A stretch of DNA of 64,000 nt from JANMZO01 sp963763135 (lineage in GTDB: Bacteria > Actinomycetota > Acidimicrobiia > Acidimicrobiales > JANYDT01), in NCBI GenBank assembly GCA_963763135.1, contig CAVXNJ010000004.1:868001-932000 (forward strand), in the 5' to 3' direction. The notes below the pieces were generated by a model. That model worked only from the letters and a program-made list of their open reading frames with translations, made no database searches and had not been told where the DNA came from. Positions 8,149-17,163 of this stretch are shown in pieces. Positions within the stretch are counted from its first letter, which is position 1; the number at the start of each line of letters is the position of its first letter. A program made the translations under genes and the position numbers.

Positions 8149-10317
8149 TCGACAGCGAACACCGTCTCCGTGTCGTCGGGCTCGTCGTGGCCGTCATGCT
8201 CGGTGTGCTGTCCCTGCGACTGGCCTACCTGCAGACCGTCGACCACGAGCAACTGGCCCTCGAAGGGGAGCGGAACTTCCGCTCCGTCGTCTACGTGGCC
8301 CCGACGCGAGGTCGAGTGCTCGACCGCTACGGTCGCGTGCTCATCGACAATCTTCCGGTCAATACCGTTCGGCTCGAACCGGGCAAGATCGCCGGGGCGC
8401 TGCGGGCCCGAACGATCGCCAAGCTGGCAGCGATTCTCGACACGTCATACGCCGACATCGAAAAGTCGATCAATGATCCGGCCGGCAACCCGTCTGAGCC
8501 AATTGAAGTGGCCCGCCACGTCAAGGAATCGACGATCATTTTCCTTAACGAGCACCTCGACCGGTACCCGGGCGTAAGCACCTCACAGACCTGGGAGCGC
8601 GTGTATCCCAACGGCACCCTGGCTGCCCACGTGCTCGGCTATGTGGGGCGAATCAACGCCGAAGACCTGGCGAAGATGCCCGACGACCTGCACTACCAAC
8701 CCGACGACATGCTGGGGCAGTCCGGGATCGAGAAGTCGTTCGAACGTGAACTCCGTGGCGTACCGGGAAAGTTCGTCGTCGAGAAAGACAGTCGTCAACG
8801 GGTCGTCAAGCGTGAAGAGGTCTATCCGCCGACGCCGGGTTCCGATGTTCGCCTGACGATCGACATCGACGTGCAGCGCCTCACCGAGCAGTCGCTCGCC
8901 CGCGGCCTTCACGTCGCCCGCCTCAACGCATTCATCAAGTACGAGGGGTCGGCGGATTCGGGGCCGATCAAAGCCCACAGCGGCTCGGCGGTGGTCACCG
9001 ACCCGAACACCGGCGAAATCATCGCCATGGCGAGTTACCCCACCTTCGACCCCCGAAACTTTGTTCAGGGCATCTCGGCCAAGGATTACGCGGCGCTGAC
9101 CGCACCCGATCGGCACACGCCGCTCATCAACCGGGCCGTGTCGGGCCGGTATCCGCCGGGGTCGACGTTCAAGCTCGTTACTGCGCTCGCCGCAATGGAA
9201 ACCAAAGACGACAACGGCAAGCCGCTGCTCACGCCGACCGACGTCTTCGACGACGTGGGCTACTACGAGATCAAGTCGCTGTGCGAAGACCCTCGCAAGA
9301 TCAAGTGCCGCTGGCAGAACGCCGGCAGCACGCCCTACGGCCAGATCAGTCTGCAAGAGCGCGATCAAGGTGTCGAGCGACGCGTTCTTCTACAAACTCG
9401 GCCACGACTTCGCCAAGTCGGAAAAGCACGAAGACGGTATCCAGAAAATGGCCCGGGCCCTCGGATTCGGCCGTTCCACCAACGTTCGACTGCCCTCGGA
9501 ATCGAGCGGTGTCGTGCCGGACCGGGCCCGACTCGACCGGCTGCACCGGCTGTATCCGAAGGAGTTCCCCCGCACGTGGAAACTCGGCGACACGATCAAC
9601 GTCGCGATCGGCCAGGGTGACGTGCTCGTGACCCCGCTGCAGATGAACCGGGCCTGGGGTGCGCTCGCGAACGGCGGCACCGTGCTCGACGCCAAGATCG
9701 AGTTGGAGGTCCGTTCCCGCGACCCGAAGGTCACGACGACGACCACCACGTCAACGTCGACCATCCCTACGACCACGCTCGCGAAACCAGCTGCAACCGT
9801 CGCCCCGGATGTGGCCGTCGCCGCGGCGGTGGCCGCCGCCGACCCGAACATCGCCCCGCCCGTTCCGGTTGCCGTCGTGACCGACGGCTCGGTGGTCGAC
9901 GCCCCCGATCTCGTACCGACGCTCACGACGACCACGCTGCCGCCGGTGAAGGTCGAGCCGACCGTCGAAGGTCACGTCGATCTGCCCGACGACATCCGCA
10001 CGCCGCTCATCGCGGGCTTTGAAGACGTCGTCGGCTCCGACGGCGGAACCGCCGTGTCCGCGTTCGCCGGGTTCCCGCTCCAGTCGTATCCGATCGCCGG
10101 AAAGACCGGAACGGCCCAGAAGAACAAGGAACAGGACTATTCCGTGTTCGTAGGTTTCGGGCCGGTGCCCGCCCCGAAGTACGTCGTTTCCGTCGTCATG
10201 GAAGAGGGCGGCTACGGCCGCCAGTCCGGTGCCGTCGTGCGTCGAATCTTCGAAGGCCTCGCCGGTCTGCCGATCGGTGACGTTCGCGTCGCCAGTGGAA
10301 CACTCGGGGAGCGGTAG
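8145..10317 (+). CDS. mrdA: Penicillin-binding protein 2 (elongasome transpeptidase), frameshifted
   Basis: A class B PBP that cross-links peptidoglycan with RodA. Two open frames together make one protein of about 724 residues. Frame one (8145 to about 9356) has an N-terminal membrane helix (about residues 7-27), the dimerisation domain and the catalytic SxxK at S340-T-F-K343. Frame two (from 9358) resumes with AIKVSSDAFFYKLG, containing the second active-site motif, and ends with KTGTAQ. One extra G at about 9357 breaks the frame between the first and second catalytic motifs. The downstream part also carries a Thr/Ala/Pro-rich insertion of about 90 residues (9721-9985) before the KTG motif. 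The gene is coupled to mreD by ATGA and to rodA by 3 bases, so inactivation would be surprising; sequence error is plausible. Confidence 0.9.
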
Positions 10318-10320
10318 GTC

Positions 10321-11451
10321 ATGGCGCTTCCACTCGAAGGGAATTTCGGCTCGGGATCGTCGTCGGTCTCCCGGCCGCGCCTCAACTTCCGGCTGCTCGA
10401 CCCGTGGCTCATGATCGCGGTGATGTCGCTGTGCACGCTTGGCATCACGATGGTCTACAGCGCCACCCGCGAGGGTCTCCGCCAGTCCGCGAGCGATCCT
10501 TACCTCTACGCGAAGAAGCAGATCATGTTCTTCGCGATCGGCTTCGTGCTGATGATCGCCACGGCCCTCATCGACTACCGGAACTTCCTCGATCTGTCCC
10601 CGGCGCTGTACATGGGCCTCATCGTTTCGTTGTTCGGTGTGTTTCTCGTGCCCGCCCACAAGGGCGCCCACGGTTGGTACGACATCGGCGCGTTCCAGTT
10701 GCAACCGGCCGAATTCGCGAAGATCGTGATCATCCTGACGCTGGCCGCCTACGGTTCGGCGCAGAGAAACGAACTCGACATACGCCGCTTCTTCCTCGTG
10801 CTCGGGATCGCCGGATTCCCGACCGGGCTGATCTACCTGCAGCCCGACCTCGGCTCGGCGCTTGTGCTGCTCGTGATCGTCGTCGTGATGCTCTGGGTGG
10901 CCGGAGCCAAGGCGGCCCACCTCGGTGGCCTGGCCCTCGGGGGAGTGGCCTTCACGCTCATCACCGTCAAACTCGGGATCTTGAAGGACTACCAGGTGAA
11001 GCGGCTCACCGGCTTCATCGAAGGCAGCTACAACGTCACCCAGTCGAAGATCGCCATCGGCTCCGGCGGACTTTCCGGAAAAGGCCTGTTCGAGGGGACC
11101 CAGACGAAGTACCGGTTCCTCCCCGAGCGCCATACCGACTTCATCTTCAGCGTCATCGGCGAGCAGTTGGGTTTCATCGGCGGGATGTGCGTGCTGTTGC
11201 TGTTCGGTCTGCTCTGCTGGCGACTGTTCCGCATCGGCACGACCGCAAGCGACACCGCCGGCACGCTGATTTGCGGCGGCGTCATGGCGTTGTTCTTGTT
11301 TCAAATTTTTGAGAACGTCGGCATGACCCTCGGCATCATGCCGGTCACCGGGATTCCGCTTCCGTTCATGTCCTACGGCGGTTCGTCGACCATCGTGGCG
11401 TTCATCGCCATCGGCCTCGTCGCCAGCGTGCGCGTCCACCGCTTCAGATAG
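10321..11451 (+). CDS. rodA: RodA/FtsW-type peptidoglycan glycosyltransferase
   Basis: A SEDS-family polymerase that extends glycan strands together with PBP2; 376 residues with about ten membrane helices. Family motifs seen are GAHGWYDIG, LQPAEFAKI, YLQPDLGSALVL, FLPERHTDFIFSVIGEQ and GIPLPFMSYGGSS. It is the last gene of the mre operon and starts 3 bases after PBP2. The RodA rather than FtsW assignment rests on operon context. Repeat array B begins about 45 bases downstream. Confidence 0.94.
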   Translation: MALPLEGNFGSGSSSVSRPRLNFRLLDPWLMIAVMSLCTLGITMVYSATREGLRQSASDPYLYAKKQIMFFAIGFVLMIATALIDYRNFLDLSPALYMGLIVSLFGVFLVPAHKGAHGWYDIGAFQLQPAEFAKIVIILTLAAYGSAQRNELDIRRFFLVLGIAGFPTGLIYLQPDLGSALVLLVIVVVMLWVAGAKAAHLGGLALGGVAFTLITVKLGILKDYQVKRLTGFIEGSYNVTQSKIAIGSGGLSGKGLFEGTQTKYRFLPERHTDFIFSVIGEQLGFIGGMCVLLLFGLLCWRLFRIGTTASDTAGTLICGGVMALFLFQIFENVGMTLGIMPVTGIPLPFMSYGGSSTIVAFIAIGLVASVRVHRFR

Positions 11452-11494
11452 GGCCACTCGCCTCCTTCCGCCCGGTGCTCCAACCGACTGAACG

Positions 11495-12250
11495 GTGGTT
11501 CCCAACTGTTCGGGTGGCAGTACCCAACCTGGGGAGAAATTGCTTCCGCCGACCAACTTTTGGCTGGGTTGGGTACCTTGCGATAGAAGTTGGGCGACGG
11601 GGGCATCAGGATTCGTCCGGAGTCCGATCTGCCCAACTGCCCGGGTGGTGGTACCCAACTTGGGGAGGAAGTGCTTCCGCCGACCAACTTTTGGCCGGGT
11701 TGGGTACCTTGCCCTTCGATGTTGGGCGACGGGGGCATCAGGATTCGTCCGGAGTCCGATCTGCCCAACTGCGCGGGTGGTGGTACCCAACTTGGGGAGG
11801 AAGTGCGGCAGCCGACCAACTTTTGGCCAGGTTGGGTACCTTGCGATAGAAGTTGGGCGACGGGGGCATCAGGATCCGTCCGGAGTGCGATCTGCCCAAC
11901 TTCCCGAGTGGCGGTACCCAACCTCGGGAGAAATTGCTTCCGCCGACCAACTTTTGGCTGGGTTGGGTACCTTGCCCGTCGATGTTGGGCGACGGGGGCA
12001 TCAGGATTCGTCCGGTGTCCGATCTGCCCAACTGCCCGGGTGGCGGTACCCAACTTGGGGAGGAAGTGCGGCAGCCGACCAACTTTTGGCCGGGTTGGGT
12101 ACCTTGCCCGTCGATGTTGGGCGACGGGGGCATCAGGCTCGTCCGGAGTGCGATCTGCCCAACTGTTCGGGCGGTGGTACCCAACTTCGGGAGGAAATGC
12201 TTCCGCCGACCAAAATCTGGCCAGGTTGGGTACCTCGACGGTCAGGGTCG
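11495..12250. repeat. Tandem intergenic repeat array B (six units of about 132 bp)
   Basis: GGTACCCAAC-type cores occur at about 11519, 11650, 11782, 11913, 12045 and 12176, a spacing of 131-132 bases. Each unit holds GGTACCCAAC, about 40 bases with a small GGAAGTGCTTCC palindrome, then GTTGGGTACC, so the two arms are perfect 10-base inverted repeats. A second inverted pair, GTTGGGC and GCCCAAC, brackets the remaining part around GGCATCAGGATTCGTCCGG. Unit length is divisible by three, so long open frames run through on both strands. It fills the gap between rodA and the rne leader. I see no gene here. Confidence 0.92.
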
Positions 12251-12304
12251 GGAAACCCGGCATCGGCTCCGACTCGGGCCCGACGAGCGAGATCGCGACG
12301 AATT

Positions 12305-12325
12305 TGTGGCATGACGTTTGCCACA
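12305..12325. promoter_or_regulatory. Palindrome upstream of rne
   Basis: TGTGGCA and TGCCACA arms are separated by 7 bases, about 350 bases before the rne coding start and just after array B. It is a good candidate operator or promoter-associated site. No protein can be named. Confidence 0.4.
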
Positions 12326-12486
12326 TTTGGTCACCTGGGTGGGGGTAGGGTACTTCGGTGATGAATGTCGGAAAGCGAAGGCAGCGGCCAGATGTGGTGG
12401 CGCTTGTTCGTATTTCCCTGGCATGCGTCCAACGGCTCTTCCAAACGTGGACCGGTGGCGAACCCAGGGTTCGTGTCGCTCCCAAC

Positions 12487-12575
12487 CTGGCAGAAATGCC
12501 AGCTCAGACGGGCTGTGCGCCCGTGGTTGATCTCGCCGGGCTTCCCGGCATGCAGCGACCCGACCGTCATGGTCG
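12487..12575 (+). ncRNA. Structured 5' leader of rne (four consecutive small hairpins)
   Basis: Four perfect stem-loops follow each other: CTGGCA-GAAA-TGCCAG (12487-12502), ACGGG-7-CCCGT (12508-12524), GCCGGG-CTT-CCCGGC (12535-12549) and CGACC-5-GGTCG (12561-12575). They lie in the roughly 350-base stretch between array B and the rne start, which has no credible gene. RNase E is known to control its own mRNA through leader structure in enterobacteria; extending that to this leader is inference. Short GC stems do arise by chance. Confidence 0.35.
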
Positions 12576-12671
12576 CCACCGTCGCAACACACGATTTCTC
12601 AGCGGTGCCGCTCGACGGCGGTCCGCTCCGGGCGAAGTTGACCCGGGAATTTCTCGAAAGGCATCCTCCTC

Positions 12672-14799
12672 ATGTCCGAAACACCGGGCCCAAACAATGA
12701 CTCGGCGCAAAGCCGTCAGCCCCAACCAGGCTCGCCCGACGGGGCGCCATCGTTCGACACGTCGTCGTCAACTGGCAGCAAACACGCCCCGCCCGTCGGC
12801 ATCCGGTTCGCCTGTAGGCACCCCGACCGTCCGCGCCGAGCGACCCCCGCGACCCGCCGGAGCGCGCCCGAACCCGACCGCCAACGGCGACCGACCGGCA
12901 TCGGGCCCTGCCGACACCGCTACGACTGCGGGCGGACCCGGCGCCAACAAACGTCGCCGCGGGTCCCGGGGTGGACGCAAGCGCACCCGCCCCGATGGCG
13001 AACGGTCGCCCGAGTCACAGCAGGAATACGACCGCCGCCCGGGCGACCTGCCCGATCCGCCCTACGAAGGCGTTCCGTCGGCCGAGGCGGCAGCACGCGT
13101 CACCGTCTACCCGAACGATCCGGGAGGAAGCGGACCGACGGGCACGTCCGGGATCTCGGGCACGTCCGGGCGTTCCGACGCTGAAGGTGAAGCGGGCCAG
13201 CCCCGCGCCGACACACAGCCCCGGGAACCCGGCTCCCGGCCCCGTTCGGCCAACAAGCGTCGCCGTCCGCCGCAGCAGCGCGCCGACGGTACCGAAGGCG
13301 CCGACGACAACGACGCCACCGAACTGGCAACCGTTGCATCATCGGCATCTCCGGCATCAACGGCATCTCCGGCATCCGCTGTCGAAGGCGGCGACACCGA
13401 GGCCGAACGTCGCCCCCGTCGACCCGCTCGCGGCGGTGGTCCGAGCCGGGGCCCCCGTGATCCCGGAGTCGACGACGAAGCCTCGGCGCGGCGTCGTGGG
13501 CTGGAGCGCAACGGTCGTCCGCTCGGGCGCTACCTGATGTGCGTGCACACGCGCCCGGAGGGCACGCAGATCGCGGTGCTGGAAGGACGCTCGCTGATCG
13601 AGCACTACGTCAGCCGACCGTCCGACAACGTCAGCGAGATTCACGGCAACATTTACGTCGGGCGCGTCCAGAACGTCCTTCCCGGCATGGAAGCGGCGTT
13701 CGTCGACATCGCCACGCCCAAGAATGCGGTGCTCTACCGCGGCGATCTCAGCTTCGACTCGACCGACGTCGAAGGTTCAGGCAAGAAGTCCGACCTGCGC
13801 ATCGAGCAGATCCTGAAGAACAGCCAACTCGTGCTGTGCCAGGTCACGAAGAACCCGATCGGTTCCAAAGGCGCCCGCCTCACCCAGGAAGTGTCGCTTC
13901 CCGGCCGATTCGTCGTGCTCGTGCCGAACTCCGACACCTACGGGATCTCGAAGCGGCTTGCCGACGACGAACGCAAGCGACTCCGGCGGATCCTCGACAC
14001 GGTGAAGCCGGAAGGACACGGCCTCATCGTCCGCACCGCTGCCGAGGGCGCAACGCCCGACGAACTGCAGCGCGACGTGCAGATGCTGCTTCGCCAGTGG
14101 GCCGACATCGACGCGAAGTACAAAAAGGCCAAAGGTCCGGCGCTCCTCTACAAGGAACCCGACATGGCCGTGCGCGTCATCCGGGAGGAGTTCAACCGCA
14201 ATTACCGCGGTGTCGTCATCGACGACCGGACCCTCTACGAAGAAGTCCGCTCGTATGTGGAGGGGATCACCCCGGAACTGGCCGACCGGGTCGAGTTCTT
14301 CGACCGGGAGACCGAACCGCTCCCGCTGTTCGAGAAGCAGCACGTGCACGAGCAACTGCACAAGGCCATCGACCGCAAGGTCTGGCTGCCGTCGGGTGGC
14401 TCGCTGATCATCGAACGCACCGAAGCGCTGACGGTCATCGACGTCAACACCGGCAAGAACGTCGGTTCGTCGTCGCTCGAAGAGACCGTCTTTCGCAACA
14501 ATCTGGAAGCGGCCGACGAGATCGCCCGCCAACTCCGCCTTCGTGACATCGGCGGCATCATCGTCATCGACTTCATCGACATGGAGACCCGGGCCAACCG
14601 CGATGCCGTCATCCATTCGTTCCGTGATTCGTTGGCCCGCGACAAGACCCGTACGCAGGTGTTCGACATTTCCGAACTCGGCCTGGTCGAGATGACCCGC
14701 AAGCGGATCTCGGAGGGCCTCGTGGAATCGCTGTCGACGACCTGCCCGGAATGCGGCGGACGCGGCTTCGTCTTCGACCAGGCGCTGCTGGCCGAGTAA
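12672..14799 (+). CDS. rne: Ribonuclease E/G family endoribonuclease
   Basis: An endoribonuclease of mRNA decay and rRNA processing, about 700 residues. A long disordered N-terminal part rich in Gly, Pro, Arg and Ala (includes GANKRRRGSRGGRKR) precedes the S1-like domain (EIHGNIYVGRVQNVLPGMEAA) and the RNase domain. The metal-binding DVNTGK and DFIDM motifs and the Zn-link CPECGG are visible. The start is uncertain. ATG 12672 has a good GAAAGG site 10 bases upstream and a natural-looking disordered N-terminus, but lies in another frame. One extra C in the GCCCC run at about 12787-12790 would join it to the main frame. Otherwise ATG 12697 is in frame but lacks a ribosome site. rplU and rpmA follow, as usual. 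Confidence 0.9.
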
Positions 14800-14994
14800 G
14801 TCGCGCACGCCGAGTCGCAGCGCACTGCAGCAGCGAGATTGTGGAGGAGAATGGGCGCCCAGCGTTCGAAATCCTCCACAATCCGGGGCAAACCGGCTCC
14901 AGGTCGCGCGCTTCGTGAGGGCGACGAGGGTTTTGGCGAACTTTCTGGCCGCGTGACCAGGGGTATACCGGAATACGTGTAGGATCTACCCCCT

Positions 14995-15303
14995 ATGTAC
15001 GCAGTCATTAAGACCGGTGGAAAGCAATACAAAGTCGCCGAAGGGGAGACGCTCAACGTCGAACTCCTCGGCCAGGAGGTCGGCTCGACGATTTCGTTCA
15101 AGCCCGTGCTCCTCGTCGATGGCGACAACGTAATCGCCTCGCCGGCAGCGTTGGCCAGCGCCAGCGTGACCGCGACGGTAACCGGCGGCATGAAGGGCCC
15201 GAAGCTTCAGGGCTACATGTACAAGTCGAAGGCCCGTGCCCAGCGCAAGTGGGGCCACCGTCAGCACTACACGTCCGTTCAGATCACCGGTATCTCGGCC
15301 TAA
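14995..15303 (+). CDS. rplU: 50S ribosomal protein L21
   Basis: A primary 23S-rRNA-binding protein of the large subunit, 102 residues. It begins MYAVIKTGGKQYKVAEGE, the textbook L21 N-terminus, and ends with the KARAQRKWGHRQHYTSVQIT signature region. It starts about 195 bases after rne and 30 bases before rpmA. AGGAT about 10 bases upstream may be the ribosome site. Confidence 0.98.
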   Translation: MYAVIKTGGKQYKVAEGETLNVELLGQEVGSTISFKPVLLVDGDNVIASPAALASASVTATVTGGMKGPKLQGYMYKSKARAQRKWGHRQHYTSVQITGISA

Positions 15304-15332
15304 CCGCCGAGTCCGTCACAGGAGAGTTCGCT

Positions 15333-15587
15333 ATGTCAAAGACCAAAGGTGGCGGTTCAACCCGCAACGGCCGTGACTCCAACGCTCAGCGTCTGGGTGT
15401 CAAGGTTTCCGGTGGCTCGGTGGTTACCGCCGGTTCGATCATCGTTCGCCAGCGTGGCACCAAGTTCCATCCCGGCGTCAACGTCGGCAAGGGTTCAGAC
15501 GACACGCTGTTCGCCCTCGCTGATGGCGTTGTGAACTTCGGCGAGCGCCGCGGTCGCAAGCTCGTCAACGTCGCAGCCGCCGAATAA
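15333..15587 (+). CDS. rpmA: 50S ribosomal protein L27
   Basis: Large-subunit protein whose N-terminal tail reaches the peptidyl transferase centre; 84 residues. It reads KTKGGGSTRNGRDSNAQRLG near the start, the L27 signature, and GTKFHPGVNVGKGSDDTLFA later. ATG 15333 is preceded by AGGAGA at a good distance. Residues before this in the longer open frame belong to the rplU-rpmA spacer. A strong hairpin terminator follows at 15637. Confidence 0.98.
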   Translation: MSKTKGGGSTRNGRDSNAQRLGVKVSGGSVVTAGSIIVRQRGTKFHPGVNVGKGSDDTLFALADGVVNFGERRGRKLVNVAAAE

Positions 15588-15636
15588 GTTTCGTTTGCCG
15601 CTGACCGACCGGTCGGCATCGACGAATCCTTGTCAA

Positions 15637-15665
15637 ACGAGTCGGATTCGTCCGGCTCGTTTTTC
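15637..15665 (+). terminator. Rho-independent terminator after rpmA
   Basis: Ten paired positions (ACGAGTCGGA with TCCGGCTCGT, one T-G pair) enclose a TTCG tetraloop and are followed by TTTTC. This is a canonical strong terminator that separates the ribosomal pair from obgE. Confidence 0.88.
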
Positions 15666-15759
15666 GCGTCCGGGGTCACCCCCGAAGCCGAGCTTCATAC
15701 GCCGGCAGCGGCGCTACGGTGCACATGCACCCAGGATTTTTAAGTAGCAGGAGAAGACC

Positions 15760-17049
15760 ATGAGTGTGTTCGTCGATGAAGCACAGATCCACGTAAAAGC
15801 CGGCGACGGCGGGGCCGGATGCGTGTCGTTCCGTCGGGAACCGTTCACGCCTAAAGGCGGCCCCGAAGGTGGCAACGGCGGGGGAGGCGGCGACGTCTGG
15901 TTGGTCGCTGACCGCAACGTCGCATCGTTGCTCGGTTTTCGCGATCACCCGCACCGCGCCGCCGAGCACGGCACGCACGGCAAGGGCAAGGCCGCACACG
16001 GAAAGCGGGGCACTGACGTGATCGTCCATGTGCCGGTTGGAACCGTCGTGAAGCTGCGCGAGACCGGCGAGATCGTTGCTGACCTGGCGGCTGAAGGCCA
16101 CCGATGGCGCGCGGCCACAGGTGGCCGCGGCGGGCGAGGCAATGGCAGCTTCCTGTCGAACAAGCGCCGGGCCCCGGCCTTCGCCGAGCAGGGCGAAGTG
16201 GGGGAGGAGATCTGGTTCAACCTGGAACTGAAGCTGATGGCCGACATCGCCCTCGTCGGCTTCCCCAACGCCGGTAAGAGCACGCTCATCTCCACGATCT
16301 CGGCCGCAAAGCCGAAGATTGCGGCGTACCCCTTCACCACGCTCGAACCTCACCTCGGTGTGGTGCGCGTGGAAAAGTACGGCACCCCGCTCGACAACCG
16401 TGGCGACCTCGAGTTCGTGATGGCCGACATCCCCGGTCTTATCGAAGGCGCCAGCGAAGGCAAGGGCCTGGGTCACCAGTTCCTCCGCCATGTCGAACGG
16501 GCCCGCGGTCTTCTGGTGCTCCTCGACCTCAACGCCGAAGAAGAAGGCGGTGTGTCACCGCTCGAGCAGGAACGGATTCTCCTCAACGAACTCGGCGCGT
16601 ACCAGCCCGAGCTGCTCGAACGACCGCGTCTCGTCGTCGGGACCAAACTCGACACGATCCCGGGTGGACTCGAAGCCGCCCGCGAGATCGAGGGCTGCCC
16701 GAAACTGTGCATCAGCGCAGTGACTCGCGAAGGAACCCGTGAACTTCTGCTGGCCCTCGCTCCGGTGATCGTTGCCGCTCGTGCCGCGCAGCCTGAGCCG
16801 GAGACGTTCGTTGTACACCGGCCGGAAGAAGAAGGTGTGCAGATCGCCCGCAACGACGACGGCTCATGGGCCGTTCTCGGCCGCAACGCTGTACATGCCG
16901 TTGCCGTTTCTGACCTCAACGACATCTTCGCCCTCGAGCACGTCCACAAGCAGTTGGCCAAGCTCGGCGTCGACAAATCTTTGGCCCGGGCGGGGGCCCG
17001 CGTCGGCGATATCGTGCACGTCGGTGGATTCACGTTCGCCTACGAGTAG
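15760..17049 (+). CDS. obgE: GTPase Obg (ribosome assembly, stress control)
   Basis: A large-subunit assembly GTPase, 429 residues. The glycine-rich Obg fold occupies about residues 1-158. The G domain has G1 GFPNAGKSTLI, G3 DIPGLIEGA and the C-terminal SAVTREG region. An OCT domain (about residues 345-429) follows. The G4 position reads GTKLD rather than the usual NKxD, so the guanine-specificity Asn is replaced by Thr. ATG 15760 has a GGAG element upstream. It follows rplU-rpmA and precedes proB, the common actinobacterial order. Confidence 0.96.
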   Translation: MSVFVDEAQIHVKAGDGGAGCVSFRREPFTPKGGPEGGNGGGGGDVWLVADRNVASLLGFRDHPHRAAEHGTHGKGKAAHGKRGTDVIVHVPVGTVVKLRETGEIVADLAAEGHRWRAATGGRGGRGNGSFLSNKRRAPAFAEQGEVGEEIWFNLELKLMADIALVGFPNAGKSTLISTISAAKPKIAAYPFTTLEPHLGVVRVEKYGTPLDNRGDLEFVMADIPGLIEGASEGKGLGHQFLRHVERARGLLVLLDLNAEEEGGVSPLEQERILLNELGAYQPELLERPRLVVGTKLDTIPGGLEAAREIEGCPKLCISAVTREGTRELLLALAPVIVAARAAQPEPETFVVHRPEEEGVQIARNDDGSWAVLGRNAVHAVAVSDLNDIFALEHVHKQLAKLGVDKSLARAGARVGDIVHVGGFTFAYE

Positions 17050-17109
17050 AGCGCGAAGCGCGTGCGGCACGGGAATTACTACGCACGCAGATGATCGCGA
17101 AGTTTATAT

Positions 17110-17133
17110 GCTCACATATCAATGGTGGTGAGC
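17110..17133. promoter_or_regulatory. Inverted repeat before proB
   Basis: GCTCAC and GTGAGC are separated by 12 bases in the obgE-proB gap, about 30 bases before the proB start, in a locally AT-richer stretch. It may be an operator or a hairpin. Weak evidence. Confidence 0.25.
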
Positions 17134-17163
17134 TGTGTTGACCAGTGAAGCGTTAGGTATGAA

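Noticed and set aside
9751..11790. Minus-strand open frame of 679 codons
   Set aside because: It is antisense to PBP2 and rodA, which have clear motifs, and continues into array B.
11495..12361. Open frames up to 288 codons in array B on both strands
   Set aside because: Unit length is a multiple of three, so any stop-free frame persists. Composition is that of the repeat.
12358..12671. N-terminal extension of the rne frame
   Set aside because: Sequence is not protein-like and covers the hairpin leader.
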